From Piper betle (taxonomy: Eukaryota > Streptophyta > Magnoliopsida > Piperales > Piperaceae), in the NCBI GenBank assembly GCA_033002965.1, contig JAURVB010002135.1, positions 93,593 through 157,592 on the forward strand: 64,000 bases of DNA. The letters run 5' to 3'. Shown piece after piece: positions 1 through 10,819 of this stretch; position 1 is the first letter of the stretch, and each line of letters opens with the position of its first letter. Below the pieces are notes generated by a model. The model saw only the letters and a program-made list of their open reading frames with translations. It had not been told where the DNA came from and did no database searches. Both the position numbers and the translations under genes were made by a program.

Positions 1-380
1 TAGACTACTCAGCCATAGACGGGATTCCAATTTTTAGTTTAGTTCTTGTTGTTTATTGTTGCTTTCAAATTTTAATTCTCATGTTTATCAAGCTTATTAT
101 CAATTAAAAAGAATATGTATGTAAGAAAATTAAGAAGAGGAAGATAAGAAGAATACCCAAGCAAGGAAGCAGCACCGGTAAGGAAGAGGATTAGGCGACT
201 AAGGTGAGGAAGACACCCCCTTACACCAAAAATGATGTCCTCTCTCACAAATATAAAAATGAAAGTGACGGCTAGGGTATGTGAAAACACCCCTACACTT
301 GTATTTCATTTTACCGGGTAACTGGGTAGAGAATAAAATATAACCAGGTAATCGGGTAGAGGAGAAAATATAATAATCAT

Positions 381-454
<74 letters not shown>

Positions 455-519
455 ATCCAACGTTCGATCCTTCCCAAACTGAGTCGAATATTTTATTTTA
501 TTTTTTCACAGTCTTTACA
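1..519 (-). mobile_element. Element B1, 3' LTR (partial, cut by window edge)
   Basis: This matches the last part of the B1 5' LTR (about 10300-10819) almost base for base apart from scattered substitutions and a different-length AAT/ATT tract. Read on the plus strand it ends in CTTTACA at 519. The next bases (520-532) are the reverse complement of a purine-rich tract, so on the minus strand a polypurine tract precedes this LTR. That identifies it as the 3' LTR of a minus-strand element whose left end lies outside the window. Confidence 0.85.
383..452. repeat. AAT/ATT trinucleotide microsatellite in B LTR
   Basis: Runs of AAT switch to runs of ATT and form a near-perfect self-complementary tract of about 70 bp. 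The equivalent site in the B1 5' LTR (about 10672-10735) is mostly AAT only, so the tract has been rearranged since insertion. A shorter ATT tract occupies the same place in B4 (about 61642-61660). Confidence 0.9.
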
Positions 520-1232
520 ATCTCCCCAACTTGAAAATATTTCGTCCTTGAAAATTCATAACGCGCAACAGAACAATCATGATAAATTTTATCTTCGGGA
601 TCAGTTCATGCTACTACAATTATAAAAATTTTATGCCATGAATAGGCTAGGGTACTTCCTTGCCATTTCTTATTCAGTCTCCCATGTGGCTTCCTTTGAC
701 CCCTGATTTTCTCACAATACTTTTACCAAAGGAATTTCCTTGTTCCTGAGTGTCTTTATTTCCCTTGTTAGGATGCAAATTGGCTTTTCCTCGTAGGTTA
801 AATTTGATTGTAGCTCTAAGTCTTCAAAATTTGTGATTATATGATCTTCATCTTATACATATTTCTTTAGCATTGACACATGGAAAATATTGTGTACGCC
901 AGCTAGGCTTGGTGGCAATGCTAGTCTATATACACAATTTCTAACTCAATCCAAGATTGAGAACGGTCCTATGAATCTTCGCTTCAACTTCCCTGATGTT
1001 CTAAATCTGATCACCCCCTTCGTAGGAGATGTCTTTAGGTACACAAACTCCCCAACTTAGAACTCTAGGTTCTTCTTTTGAGTATCAGCATAACTCTTTT
1101 ATTGATCCTGAGCTGCCTTAAGCCTTTGCTGAATAAGTTTCACCTTTTCAGTTGTTTCCTTCATCATCTCTGGCTAGACTATAACTACTTCGATAGACTC
1201 CAGCCAGCACGACGGAGATCTGCAGGGCCTAC
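520..1232 (-). pseudogene. B1 integrase C-terminus with chromodomain-like tail (broken) plus 3' untranslated part and PPT
   Basis: Read on the minus strand from 1232, the sequence resembles the end of a Ty3/gypsy integrase: a GRPCRSP-type block, then a region resembling EMMKETTEKV, a VGEFVYLKTSP-like block, a KLKRRFIGPF block and an HNIFHVSMLKKY block. It finishes with a chromodomain-like piece (KEATWETE, KYPSLF). These are hallmarks of Tekay/Del-type chromoviruses as I know the family. Several in-frame stops are present. After the stop near 650 there is non-coding sequence and a purine-rich tract (reverse complement of 520-532) directly before the 3' LTR. The coding sequence stops exactly where LTR J starts at 1233, so this is the left flank of that insertion. 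Confidence 0.8.
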
Positions 1233-2709
1233 TGTTACGGGTCGTAACCGTGGGGTGCCAAGAGAGCTAGGATTTGGCAGTTGGTCCTAGTCGTCCCGAG
1301 TCCAGAGCCGGTAGCTGGTGCTATCCGGGTGGTGGAACAACCTACCGGAGGGCTGGTCAGGTTGGTGTGCAATCGTGGTTCCAACGGGTGCAGGTATCGA
1401 GCATGGGTGATCCAGACGCGTGCGAGGTCGAGCCGTGCCGAGAAACTGACCGGGAGCAGTGCCGGGAGTAGTATCAGGAGCGGAGGGTGCAGATGACCGA
1501 GCACCGCGACCGAGCATGTGGGCAGCAGTACCGTGTGTGCCGAACGAGCACGTCGGCGCGAACCAGCAAAGTGACCGATCAATGTCGGGCAGGACTATCC
1601 TGGTGTTGAGGTTGGTGGTGAGCGTCCGGGTCCGAGTGAGTCAGGATCCCGGTACTGAGTGCTGTGGGGCTCTGGAGCATGCCGAGTGCAGGTTTCGGTA
1701 CCAGGGCTAGCCGGGGCGAACCAGGAGGGTTCGACCACCTAGCTAGGGTGCACCGGGGCTTTTCAGTAATTGCAGCTGGAAACTCCAAGGGTTGGGGTGA
1801 TGTGAGCTGGCCAAGGAGGATCGTGGATCTGGGGGTCGACGGTGTGGATCAGTTTGGTGACATCACTAGGTTGGTGACTCATGTGGATCGAGCTGAGCCA
1901 TTGATCGAAGATTGGATGGTCAGGATCCATGGGGGTGACGTGCACTATTTCCAGCCCGAAGCCTATATAAGGAGGTGCTTCATTGTGTTGAGGCAGATCA
2001 GAAAGTAGAGAAGAACAACAAGTGAGGAGTAGGAGTGTGTGGGTTCTCTATGGGGGGAACCACCTTGGTCGGGAAAAGGGGAACTTGGAGTCTGCTGCAG
2101 CCAGGCCGTAGGGGACGGACTGGGGCTCCAAGGCAGACTGCCGGGGTACCTTTGGACCAAGGTTCCTACCAGTGTTGTTCGGCAACCCTGTGAGGTGTTG
2201 CCGAGGGTTGTGAGTGAAGTCCTGTCGAGTGAGGGTCGAGAGGCAAGGTCGTGGGGTTTACATGTCCATGACCAGCAAGTAGTCGAGAGTAGGATTACTT
2301 GTAGTTATCCTGTATTCATACTAGTGGAATAGAGGTTGGGGAGATTTCCCGTAAAAGTGTAGTGTTTGCGTCGTGTTTGGCCACCAGTGACTGGACCGGT
2401 GATTCCGAAGTCTGGTCGTGCCGGTAATTGGGTGACCAGGACTGGGACGCATAACACTGCTGCTTGGCGATTCCGTGTGATCGATAATTCGTTCGGTAAG
2501 AGCTAACACCGGTAACCAGGTACCGGTATCAGGGTGCGCCAGCAATCGGGCGTGGTACCGGGACTGGGGTGTTGGTGCCCGCGTTGCCGCTTTGCGTAGC
2601 GGTCACGTGTTGCGTACGGGGGTTGGCTGGTGTTTCCAGGGAGGGAAACACGCCACACAGGGGGAAGTCCTAGGCAAAAAATTTAGACCCAAAGGGGGAC
2701 CCTGTGACA
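1233..2709 (+). mobile_element. Element J, 5' LTR
   Basis: The 1477-bp segment starts TGTTACGG and ends TGTGACA. It lies directly before a tRNA-Met type primer-binding site and is clearly more GC-rich than the flanking DNA. The 5 bases before it (CCTAC, 1228-1232) belong to the B1 integrase and are the expected left copy of a target-site duplication. The right copy cannot be seen because the 3' part of J is gone. A TATA box lies inside. No second copy of this LTR occurs in the window. Confidence 0.75.
1964..1970 (+). promoter_or_regulatory. TATA box of LTR J
   Basis: TATATAA sits about 740 bp upstream of the LTR end, in a GC-rich setting (preceded by AGCCC, followed by GGAGG). It is the best TATA candidate in this LTR and would place transcription start near 2000. 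Inferred from sequence only. Confidence 0.55.
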
Positions 2710-2710
2710 G

Positions 2711-2723
2711 AGGTATCAGAGCC
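2711..2723 (+). other. Primer-binding site of element J (tRNA-Met type)
   Basis: AGGTATCAGAGCC begins 2 bases after the LTR end. It differs in the first base from the usual plant initiator tRNA-Met complement. This is where reverse transcription would be primed, and it fixes the LTR boundary and the element's plus orientation. Confidence 0.85.
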
Positions 2724-2817
2724 CTCTGGTTCGGTGTGAGCCGAAGGTCTTGCGGGGCACAACACAGCTTTCAAAGGAAAGTCCCCACACTTTACCGGTA
2801 ACATTACCGAGAGAGAG

Positions 2818-4308
2818 ATGGACACACGGGCAGAAGCTCTCAGAGAAAGAGTAGCACGGCTGGAAGGGCTGGTAGGAGAACCTATCAGTGAAGATGGGCA
2901 TACCGTCTTCGAGCGATTGCAGTTCCTGACGGAAGGGGTCCGGGACTTGAGCACTCGGGTGAATGACATACCCATGACCAGCCTTGCACGAGAGCAGGAG
3001 ACGGCGGGGATGCTTGGCGGTCTCCGAGATGCACTAGAAGCTTTATATACAGATGTTGCTCTGTTGAAGCAGGTAGTAGGAGGACATCCTCAACCCGGTG
3101 GGGTTGACTGTGTAGCCAAGGAATACTCTATCCCAGGAAGGCTCAAGGTGCCGGAGCCAACGAAGTTTGAGGGAGCTAGGTCGGGGGATGCCAAGTTATG
3201 GTACAGCATGTTCCTGTCGGGGGATGCCAAGTTATGGTACAGGACTCGCACCGAGGAGGACGTAAGTGCTGGTCGACCCCGAATGGAGACCTGGGATTCC
3301 TTGAAGCAGGAGCTTCGGGAGCAATTCTTGCCCACCAACACTACATGGGTGGCAAGGGACAAACTCAAGAGATTGAGACAGTCCGGAACAGTGAGAGAGT
3401 ACGTCAAGGAGTTCAGTTCTTGTCTCCTAGACATCAAAAATATGTCGGAGGAGGACAAGTTGTTTAATTTTATTTCAGGTTTGCAACCTTGGGCTCAGAC
3501 GGAGCTGAGGTGGCAGAAAGTCCGGGATTTACCTGTAGCTTTGGTGGCTGCCGATGCACTGGTGGACTTCAAGCATGCTGGGGCCTCGGGAGATGATGGC
3601 CCGAGTGTGAATTTCCAGGGAGGCAAAGGCAAAAACAGCCAACGGGATGGCAAGAGGCCATTCCGGCCAAAGGAGGGGAGCAAGGATCGTGTGCCGGGTG
3701 TGCCAGCATCCGGGTGCTTTCTGTGCGGTGGACCGCATCGGGCACGGGAGTGTCCGAACCGTGCCAAGGTGAGTGCTATGGTAGCTGATGCAGACCAAGT
3801 CCAAGAGGAGGAGCCTCTTGCCCGAGCGTCTACCCTTCAGATACTCGGGGCGTTGCGTGCTGGACGTGCAGCTTCTAAGGGAGCTGGCCTGATGTACGTT
3901 CCATGTGTAGTGAACGGGAGAGCAGTTTCAGCCCTAGTAGACACAGGTGCTACGCACAATTTCGTCTCCAAAGGGATGGCATTGGAGCTAGGGTTGAAGA
4001 CCAGGATCGATACCGGCAAGATGAAGGTAGTGAACTCACAGGCGAAACAGGTCGAGGGCATAGCGAAAGATGTCCCGATCCGCCTGGGGGAGTATGAAGG
4101 CCGAGTGGATTTGACGGTCGTCGTGCTAGACGAATTCGATCTGATACTCGATAATCCTTTCATGCGGTCTGCCAGAGTTGGAGTGTTTCCACAGCTGGGA
4201 GGTGTTCTGATTACGGATAAGGCAGGTGCGAGCTTTGTTCGTAGCCATAAGGGACCTTCTGGGGTCAAGTGCAGCACTGTCAGGGAGGAGCATCTGTCGG
4301 CAATGTAG
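2818..4308 (+). CDS. Ty3/gypsy Gag-protease polyprotein of element J (open frame, internally rearranged)
   Basis: This is the longest intact frame in the window (496 codons). The ATG at 2818 is about 95 bases after the PBS, the normal place for gag. In order: a charged helical N-terminus (aa 1-90), a retrotransposon Gag domain (about aa 110-250, with LREQFLP and REYVKEF blocks), a basic linker, a zinc knuckle at aa 300-312 (spacing CX2CX3HX4C), and an aspartic protease with the active-site DTGA at aa 375-378. Gag would form particles and bind RNA; the protease would mature the polyprotein. Around aa 122-141 the upstream part of the Gag domain is missing and a 12-residue-spaced repeat (SGDAKLWY twice) takes its place. 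The frame ends at TAG 4306-4308, but recognisable pol sequence continues in the same frame, so this is probably a nonsense mutation in a longer Gag-Pol. The frame is open, but the element lacks working pol. Confidence 0.85.
   Translation: MDTRAEALRERVARLEGLVGEPISEDGHTVFERLQFLTEGVRDLSTRVNDIPMTSLAREQETAGMLGGLRDALEALYTDVALLKQVVGGHPQPGGVDCVAKEYSIPGRLKVPEPTKFEGARSGDAKLWYSMFLSGDAKLWYRTRTEEDVSAGRPRMETWDSLKQELREQFLPTNTTWVARDKLKRLRQSGTVREYVKEFSSCLLDIKNMSEEDKLFNFISGLQPWAQTELRWQKVRDLPVALVAADALVDFKHAGASGDDGPSVNFQGGKGKNSQRDGKRPFRPKEGSKDRVPGVPASGCFLCGGPHRARECPNRAKVSAMVADADQVQEEEPLARASTLQILGALRAGRAASKGAGLMYVPCVVNGRAVSALVDTGATHNFVSKGMALELGLKTRIDTGKMKVVNSQAKQVEGIAKDVPIRLGEYEGRVDLTVVVLDEFDLILDNPFMRSARVGVFPQLGGVLITDKAGASFVRSHKGPSGVKCSTVREEHLSAM
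3181..3242 (+). repeat. 26-bp direct duplication inside gag of J
   Basis: Bases 3181-3206 and 3217-3242 are identical 26-mers 36 bp apart, so the frame is kept. They encode the SGDAKLWY block, normally present once. About 35 residues that usually precede it in this Gag family are absent, so the duplication probably marks a repaired deletion. Confidence 0.9.
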
Positions 4309-5138
4309 GTGGCTCGAGAGTGCACGGGGGCCTTGATTGTTCTTGCAGGAACGGGTGAGATCCGACCGGACCAGGTGGTGGTGGTGGCGGATTTGCGGGT
4401 GGATGAGCAGTCTACCGAGTTGCCAAAGGAGTCTCCCGAGAGAACGGTCATTCACCAGATCGAGTTGGTGCCAGGGAGGGTACCAGCGCCGGCACACTAG
4501 AGTGTGTTGCCGGACGAACTCACACAGATCCAGATGTGGTTCCTGGATGGGGGAAAATTCGGCCATCGTGCACCATGAGGAAGAAGTACCCAAGTTCCTT
4601 AGAGTTGGACCTGACATCAGGTAGTGAGCCAGGGAGGGTTCACGCGGGTCAGCCTGAAGTAGGGCTCAAGGCGCATTCTCTGTGTGAAGAGCGGTGTGAG
4701 TTCGTGAGTAGGGGAGTTGAGCTTCCCTAGAATTGGCCGAGCAAGGTGCGAGTGCGGAATCAGGCGGATTCCATTGCCAAGTGGATGCCAACAGAGGTGA
4801 CAGTATGGAAGAGCTTCCTAGGAGTTTGGCCAATTATAGGAAGTTCGTACATGGAATGAGCCATGTAGTGTCATCTTTGAATGACTTATGGGAGGATAAG
4901 TCGAGGCATGGTCGGAGCTATGCCTCACAGCTTTCGAAGAGTCTCGGAGCTGTGATCATCGGAGCCAATTCTGGAACGGCCAGGTTCTAGGCAACCTTTG
5001 GAGTGGTGACGCGCTTCAGAATGCCGGGACGGTGGAAGGCAGCAAGGGCTGGCAGGAGTACATTGTCCAACTATGGCGGGTTTGCTTGTTGGATCTGAGT
5101 TCATTGTCAGGAGGACAGTGGAGCTAACGCCTTATTCA
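4309..5138 (+). pseudogene. Decayed pol of element J (RT start and RT/RNase H connection fragments)
   Basis: In frame with gag-pro after the TAG at 4306 there is a stretch typical of the protease-RT junction (LPKESPER, HQIELVPG), ended by a second TAG at 4498. A short remnant of the RT N-terminus follows (LPDELTQIQ, IRPS). After a gap lacking the whole catalytic core comes a piece resembling the RT thumb/connection (about 4740-4960, LANYRKFVHG, SHVVSSLNDL). Bases 5040-5100 may be an integrase or chromodomain scrap, but this is weak. Frames change several times. The sequence joins an A-family LTR tail near 5138 with no 3' LTR of its own. Not functional. Confidence 0.65.
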
Positions 5139-5501
5139 GAGAATGATGAATATAGTAGATTAGAAGTCTGTGTGAATGCTATTGTTGCTATGCGTATATA
5201 TGTTTGAATATATGATTTTTACAGGGTGGCCCCTAATTGCATTTTTAGCGGAAATTCTGTCCCTTTCGTTTTAGAATTTTTACTAATTTTGATTGTAATT
5301 GTGTTGGTGTGAAAATTGGTTACATGTCATCTATGTCCTGTTAGGGTTTTATGCATTTATACATACATATAGCAAGTTGGATCTTCATCTTAAGACACTG
5401 AGATTGGATCCGTATGAGTTAGGTTCGGGTTAGCCGACCTAACCAGGGCATGTAATATGCCGGTTTGGTTCACGGGTATGAACCGGATTTGGGGTGTTAC
5501 A
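5139..5501 (-). mobile_element. A-family LTR tail (A0), truncated
   Basis: This is the reverse complement of the first about 370 bp of solo LTR A1 (from 15882), with the same landmarks: GGGGTGTTACA terminus, a GGTTAGCCGACC block and a block around CATCTTAAGA. The terminus at 5501 is intact and abuts B1 integrase codons (LRWN read on the minus strand), so this end is a genuine insertion boundary. The other end is fused to J. Confidence 0.8.
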
Positions 5502-7206
5502 ATTCCACCTCAGTGCATCATCCTTGGGTACACACAACCTTCCTCTAAATCTGATCACACTATTGGAATCAGCTACAATGTCCGGAATCTTGTCCAACAT
5601 TTCATTCAGCTCCTCATCACTCATTTGTGCTAGATTAACACAGTCAACTAAATTATTGGCAATAACTCAATTTACCGGTAATCCTGTTAGTTGCTCCACA
5701 GGGGTTGATAGCCACCACTTCTGCTGACATGGCCCAAAGTTTAGCTAGCTACTAACTTTTGTCCACTTTGCCCTTCCGACTCAACGCGTCTGCTACCACG
5801 TTAACCTTCCCTGGGTGGTATAAGATTTGGAAGTTGTAGTCCTTCAAATATTCTATCCACCGTCTCTGTCAAAGGTTAAGGTCATTCTAGGCGAAGATAT
5901 ACTTCAAACTCTGGTGGTCAGTGAAGACTTCAAATTGGGCTCCATACAAGTAGTGTCTCCAAATTTTTAGGGCAAAAACTAGTTCCAAGTCATGGGTTGC
6001 ATAATTTGGCTCATGAATCTTCAATTGACGAGAGGCATAGGCTACCACTTTACTTCCCTACATAAGGACACATCCTAAACCCAACAGGGACACATAACTG
6101 AAGACTACAAATCCTTCATTTCCATTTGGCAGTGTCAAGACTGGAGCAGTCGTTAGACTCTTCTTTAGAGACTGGAAACTCTCCTCACACTTACTACTCC
6201 ATTCAAACTTGACTCTCTTCATTGTGAGTTTGGTCATTAGTGATGCTACCAAGGAGAAGTCTTTAATGAATTTCCTATAGTAACCCACTAAGCCATGGAA
6301 GCTTTTGATGTCACTGACTAACTTGGGTTGTGACCAATCAATAACTACTTTCACTTTTGATGTATCTATTGCAACTCCGGCCTTTGAGATAATATGACCA
6401 CGGAAGTTTACCTCACTCAACCAGAAGTCACATTTTGAGAGTTTGGCAAACAGTTGATTTTCTCTCAAAACTTGAAAAGTAATAATAGATAGGTGCTTCG
6501 CATGCTCTTCTTTATTATTTGAATAGACCAGAATGTCGTCCACAAACACAAAAATAAACTTGTCCAAGTATGCGTAAAATACTATGTTCATGAGTGACAT
6601 AAAGGCCACTGGTGCATTTATTAGACCAAAAGGCATAACAAGAAACTCAAAATGTCCATACCGATTTTAGAAAACCGTTTTCTATATATCTGGCTCCTTT
6701 ACTCACAATTGGTGATAACCAGACCGCAAGTCTATCTTAGAAAATACTCCAATTGTTTTTAGCTGATCAAACAAGTCATCAATCCTCAGTAAGGGGTACA
6801 AATTCTTGATTGTCACCAGATTGATTTTTCGATAGTTAATACACAGCCAAAGTGATCCATCTATCTTCTTCACAAAACAAACAGGGGCTCCCCAGGATGA
6901 AGTACTTGGTCGGATGAAACCTGCCTGCAACAACTCTTCCAATTGACTCTTTATCTCCTTGAGTTCTGCTGAAGCCATGTGGTATGGTGCTTCAGAAATT
7001 GGTGTTACTCCAAGTGCGAGGTCAATAGCAAACTCCACTGCCCACTTAGGAGGTGACCCTGGAAGTTCGTCTGGGAATACAATGGGAAACTCTACTACCA
7101 CAAGAATCATGGACAACTCTTTGGGTTTTGACTCAGACTTAATTGAGTTAGCTAAAAAGGCTTTACAACCCTCACCAAACAATGGGCAATCGAGTTGTTT
7201 GGTTAG
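5502..7206 (-). pseudogene. Element B1 pol: RT, RNase H and start of integrase (broken)
   Basis: On the minus strand, from 7206 down: the protease/RT linker (GCKAFLA), RT N-terminus ([38 protein letters not shown]), fingers ([17 protein letters not shown]), then MPFGLINAP. The catalytic block FVFVDDILVYS (6570-6520) keeps both aspartates. The thumb follows (GYYRKFIKDFS), then RNase H (about 6060-5770, with [10 protein letters not shown] and ADALSRKGK blocks) and the start of the integrase N-terminal region up to LRWN at 5502. Stops and a frameshift near 6700 break it. The integrase core, about 240 residues, is absent between 5502 and the piece ending at 1232. The protease active site is also absent (see the gag entry). 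Confidence 0.9.
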
Positions 7207-7840
7207 GATAGCTGCCACAAATTCCACCCACGTGATGGAAGAAATCTCACATCGATGGAATGTAGTTTTTTCCATGGATGTCCACCAGTAAGATGCTTCC
7301 TCCTGAAGCATGCATGTTGTCAACCTCACTTGATGGTGGTGGGGCACAGAAACAGCCCTAAATGCTTTTTCGGCAATGTCTATCCAGCTCTCCACTTTTA
7401 TTAGATCGATCCCTCCAATAAATTCCTCAACTCTGGTCTTCCTAATCTTTTCCACAGTGTAACAGTCATTATCATCAATAGCTGGCGGCAACACTTGTCG
7501 GACTACTGGTGGCACTGGGTTTGGACGCTCCCATAACTCGCTCGGGTCAGCTAACCCTACCCGCCCTTGGGCACTTCCCTAACCACCATCTGAAGTGATT
7601 CTGGGACCCATTGCACTTCCCTGACCACCGTCTAGGGTGATTCTGGGACCCACTACTAAGTTTGAGGCTCCATTCCCTACTACCACTCCCGGTAACCCCT
7701 GAACAAATATTCTAAACCACAGAATTTGTATTTTTTGAAGCCTGCACTCCATGTATAACCGTCAGGATTTGGGCCAACACATTCTCTGTGTTCGAATTTG
7801 ACTGAGCAGATCGGTTTGACTATCTACAAGTGCCTGCCAT
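7207..7840 (-). pseudogene. Element B1 gag N-terminal half fused to pol
   Basis: The minus-strand ATG at 7840 (MAGT) opens a Gag resembling that of Tekay-like chromoviruses. It has an ENVLAQIL block, then [40 protein letters not shown] and [11 protein letters not shown] stop lies near the start and another frame break occurs before 7515. At about 7206 the sequence passes without a stop from the Gag domain into the distal protease/RT linker. The Gag C-terminus, zinc knuckle and protease active site are therefore deleted, making a short gag::RT fusion. B2 has the same junction. Confidence 0.8.
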
Positions 7841-8008
7841 CTGAAACGTCGAACCTTCATGGTTCATTAACATGTTTTTTTATTTAGTTATGACTTAAGT
7901 TTATTAGCGAATGAATTTCTTAATTCCAAACACAACATAGTGGGAAAAGATAATTATTAGACTTTTCAACAAGGTACTTGAGTCATAAAATGAGCTAGTG
8001 GGAAACTT

Positions 8009-8021
8009 GGCTCTGATACCA
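8009..8021 (-). other. Primer-binding site of B1 (tRNA-Met type)
   Basis: The plus strand reads GGCTCTGATACCA, the exact complement of TGGTATCAGAGCC. It lies 2 bases from the LTR edge at 8024. This proves that B1 is on the minus strand and that 8024-10819 is its 5' LTR. About 170 bp separate it from the gag ATG. Confidence 0.9.
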
Positions 8022-8023
8022 CC

Positions 8024-10691
8024 TATAATGACCTGCCCAAACCGGACCGGGTGTTACCTAAAATATAATTGATGTAACAATAACATTCTAAAAATTGATT
8101 CATAATATAGCAAATAAGTCTAGCAATTTATAACTCATAAAAAGAAATCATGTTCTGATAGCATATGACAATATATAAAATAACTGTCCCACAGTGTCAT
8201 ACCGTTTCCCATAGCCACATTTATAACACAAGAGAGATTAAAAGGAAGTCCAATTATTATCGATTCACCATACCTAGGTTGGTAAAAGAACCACCAACCG
8301 CACTCTTAATCTTTAGTCCAAAGCTGTTCACCTGCGCAGGCAATTCCGCATTAGTGATGAAACTACTAAGCCGCATAATTAAATAGAACAAGTCAATATA
8401 ATACCAATTATCATTTCACAAGTCTTTTAGTGATTACGAGCCTATCCCGAGCTCATTATATGCTGGGAGAGGTGGCCTCCCCATCCAGCTACCATCCCAT
8501 GTATGCGCACACACGCTATGTGGCCCACGGCCTGTAGTTACTGATATTTGCCATTAATTCACCCTCTCGGTATCACAAGTGCATAATGAGCGTACTTGCG
8601 CTACTATGCCCTGTCACCCCTTTCGGTCAGGGGGCAGGTATTCAATCTTTTAGAGGGTGCTGCCCTGCTGAATTGAGTTAGCCCTGGTTGCATTCTAGCG
8701 CATGGTAGTTAGATACTTAAGTCGACCAAGACTCCTACATAGTAATTTTAAAGGTGTGGCCCAGTGTCGGACTAAGTTAATTCCTTTACCCCGATTGCGT
8801 TCTAGCGCATAGTGGTCGAATCTGGGCTTAGGCCGACAAGGGTTGCCAAGAAGGGAAAATACAATATTTCAAATAATTATACGAACCTGGATAGTTCGTA
8901 AGTGAACTGCAACTGTGACCAACGATTGACCAACGATCCTAATCTGAATGAGAACATAAAATTATACATAAGTATAATTTTATTCGAGTATAAATACATG
9001 CGGCTAAATGACTATATATATATATATATATATATATATCACTATTAAAATTCAACAATATTAAATATTAAATTATTCATGTGACATAATTATTTAAATC
9101 CTATTGTACATTTTAAATTAATTATCTAAATTATGATTCACACTTAACAAAGGATAAAATAATTATCAACTTATAAACAAATATTTAATTACTAATAAAA
9201 GTATATTTTCCTTTGGTTATAATTTTTAATCATTATCATTATTCATAGCAATTTAATTAATTAAGTTGTTAGATTAATTTATTTAAAATAATTTGTATTA
9301 TCCTAATTCAAAGATATTATTAATTATTTTAAATTATTCAACTCAATAAAGGTTCAAACTTTATTTATTTTCATCAGGTTATTTAGGTTCAACGCTTGTG
9401 ATTTTTTCCCGATTATAATTTATTAACCCATTTTCTACCTTACTGATTCATTATTAAAATAATCACTTTATTTAGCTAATATTAAAGTTAATATGGTAAT
9501 GGTAAAATCTTTATTTTATTAATTACTTATAATCCTCAAATAATAATTTAATTGCTTGTATTATGCCGATAAGTTATCGACTGTTTATCATTACCGTATT
9601 TTTATTACTTGTGGCTATTTCGTACAATAATTAATTAGTTTAGTAACTTTACCCATAACCTATTAGAATAATTATTTTTAAAGATTTATTACGAGTTAGT
9701 ATTATTTTTTAACTTGAGTCAGTTTCGAGTCAACCCATAGTTACAAAACTGCCTTCTTCTTCTTCTTCCCCAACGTTCTTCTTCTCCTACCTTCTTCTTT
9801 ACACCAGAAGACAGATCACACCCTTCTTCTTCTTCAACCCAAAACCAGATCATGTCATTACCTAACTGCTTCCCTTCTCTAGCAATCTAATTGGAAGCCT
9901 AAGCTCGTGCATTGTATCCAAGGCAAATCATGTTCTGCACCAAGTCACGCAACTCCTAGCAAGTAGCACCGCCAGGACTGCAAGGTGAACTCCGCTCGGC
10001 CAGCAGCACCACCAGGAACTCTTTTCTTCTCCCTGCGCGACAACCCAACGTCAAGGCCAAGCGCTGTGAGCATGCACAGCGTGAGCCTTGGCCGGCGAAC
10101 TAATATAGATGTCTGGAATTCCTCCACAGCGTTGCCCCCTACAACTCCGCCCATAACTAGTTGTAATTCTGCCACCACTAGGAAACCAGGGACACAACAA
10201 GCCCTCCATTAGACCCAGTAGCAAGAGAAGACGTCAGGGTTGTGAGGGAATACCTTGCAAACGTTTTTACGGTCACCCATCTTGCCAAAATTTCAGACTA
10301 CTCAGCCATGGACGAGATTCTAGTTTTCAGTTTAGTTCTTGTTTGTTGTTGATTTCAGACTTTAATTCTCATGTTTATCAAGCTTATTGTCAATTAAAAA
10401 GAATATGCATGTAAGAAAATTAAGAAGAGGGAGATAAGAAGAATACCCAAGCAAGGAAGAAGCACTGGTAAGGAAGAGAAGAACTAGGCGGCTAAGGTGA
10501 GGAAAAATATAAAAATGAAAATGACATCCTCTTTCACAAATATAAAAATAAAAATGACGGCTAGAGTATGTGAAAACACCCATACACCCCCGTATTTCAT
10601 TTAACCAGGCAACCGGGTAGCGAATAAAATATAACCAGGTAATCGGGTAGAGGAGAAAATATAATAATCATATAATAATAATAATAATAGT

Positions 10692-10731
<40 letters not shown>

Positions 10732-10819
10732 TAATAATCCAACGTTCGATCATTCCCAGACCGAGTCGAATATTTTATTTTATTTTATTTTATTTTATAT
10801 TTTTTTCATAGTCTTTACA
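8024..10819 (-). mobile_element. Element B1, 5' LTR (2796 bp)
   Basis: The LTR is bounded by TATAATGACC (mutated TGTAACGACC) on the left and CTTTACA at 10819. It is shared with B2, B3, B4 and 1-519. From the PBS side it contains a block conserved among LTR families (8188-8232), a GCAATTCCGCATTAGTGAT block (about 8340-8360), an imperfect tandem duplication of about 110 bp (8645-8865), a TA microsatellite (9013-9039), a long AT-rich middle, paired GAGTC motifs (9714-9738), a CTT-rich stretch, and the AAT tract. The sense strand is minus. The 5 bases after it are CTATT; the matching left copy lies beyond the window. Confidence 0.9.
9013..9039. repeat. (TA)n microsatellite in LTR B1
   Basis: A pure TA run. 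The same position in B2 (35120-35138 and 40140-40179) carries TA runs of different lengths, so this is a hypervariable site of the LTR family. Confidence 0.9.

Noticed and set aside
199..477. Poly-isoleucine and poly-leucine frame on the minus strand
   Set aside because: It is a translation of the AAT/ATT microsatellite.
1235..2975. Many overlapping frames on both strands of LTR J
   Set aside because: GC-rich LTR sequence gives spurious open frames. None shows a domain, and they overlap each other.
3495..4617. Antisense frames opposite gag-pro of J (up to 204 codons)
   Set aside because: They are shadows of the real Gag-protease frame, with no recognisable motif.
5139..5501. 3' LTR of element J
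   Set aside because: Its sequence matches the A family and not the J 5' LTR at 1233-2709, so it cannot be the partner LTR.
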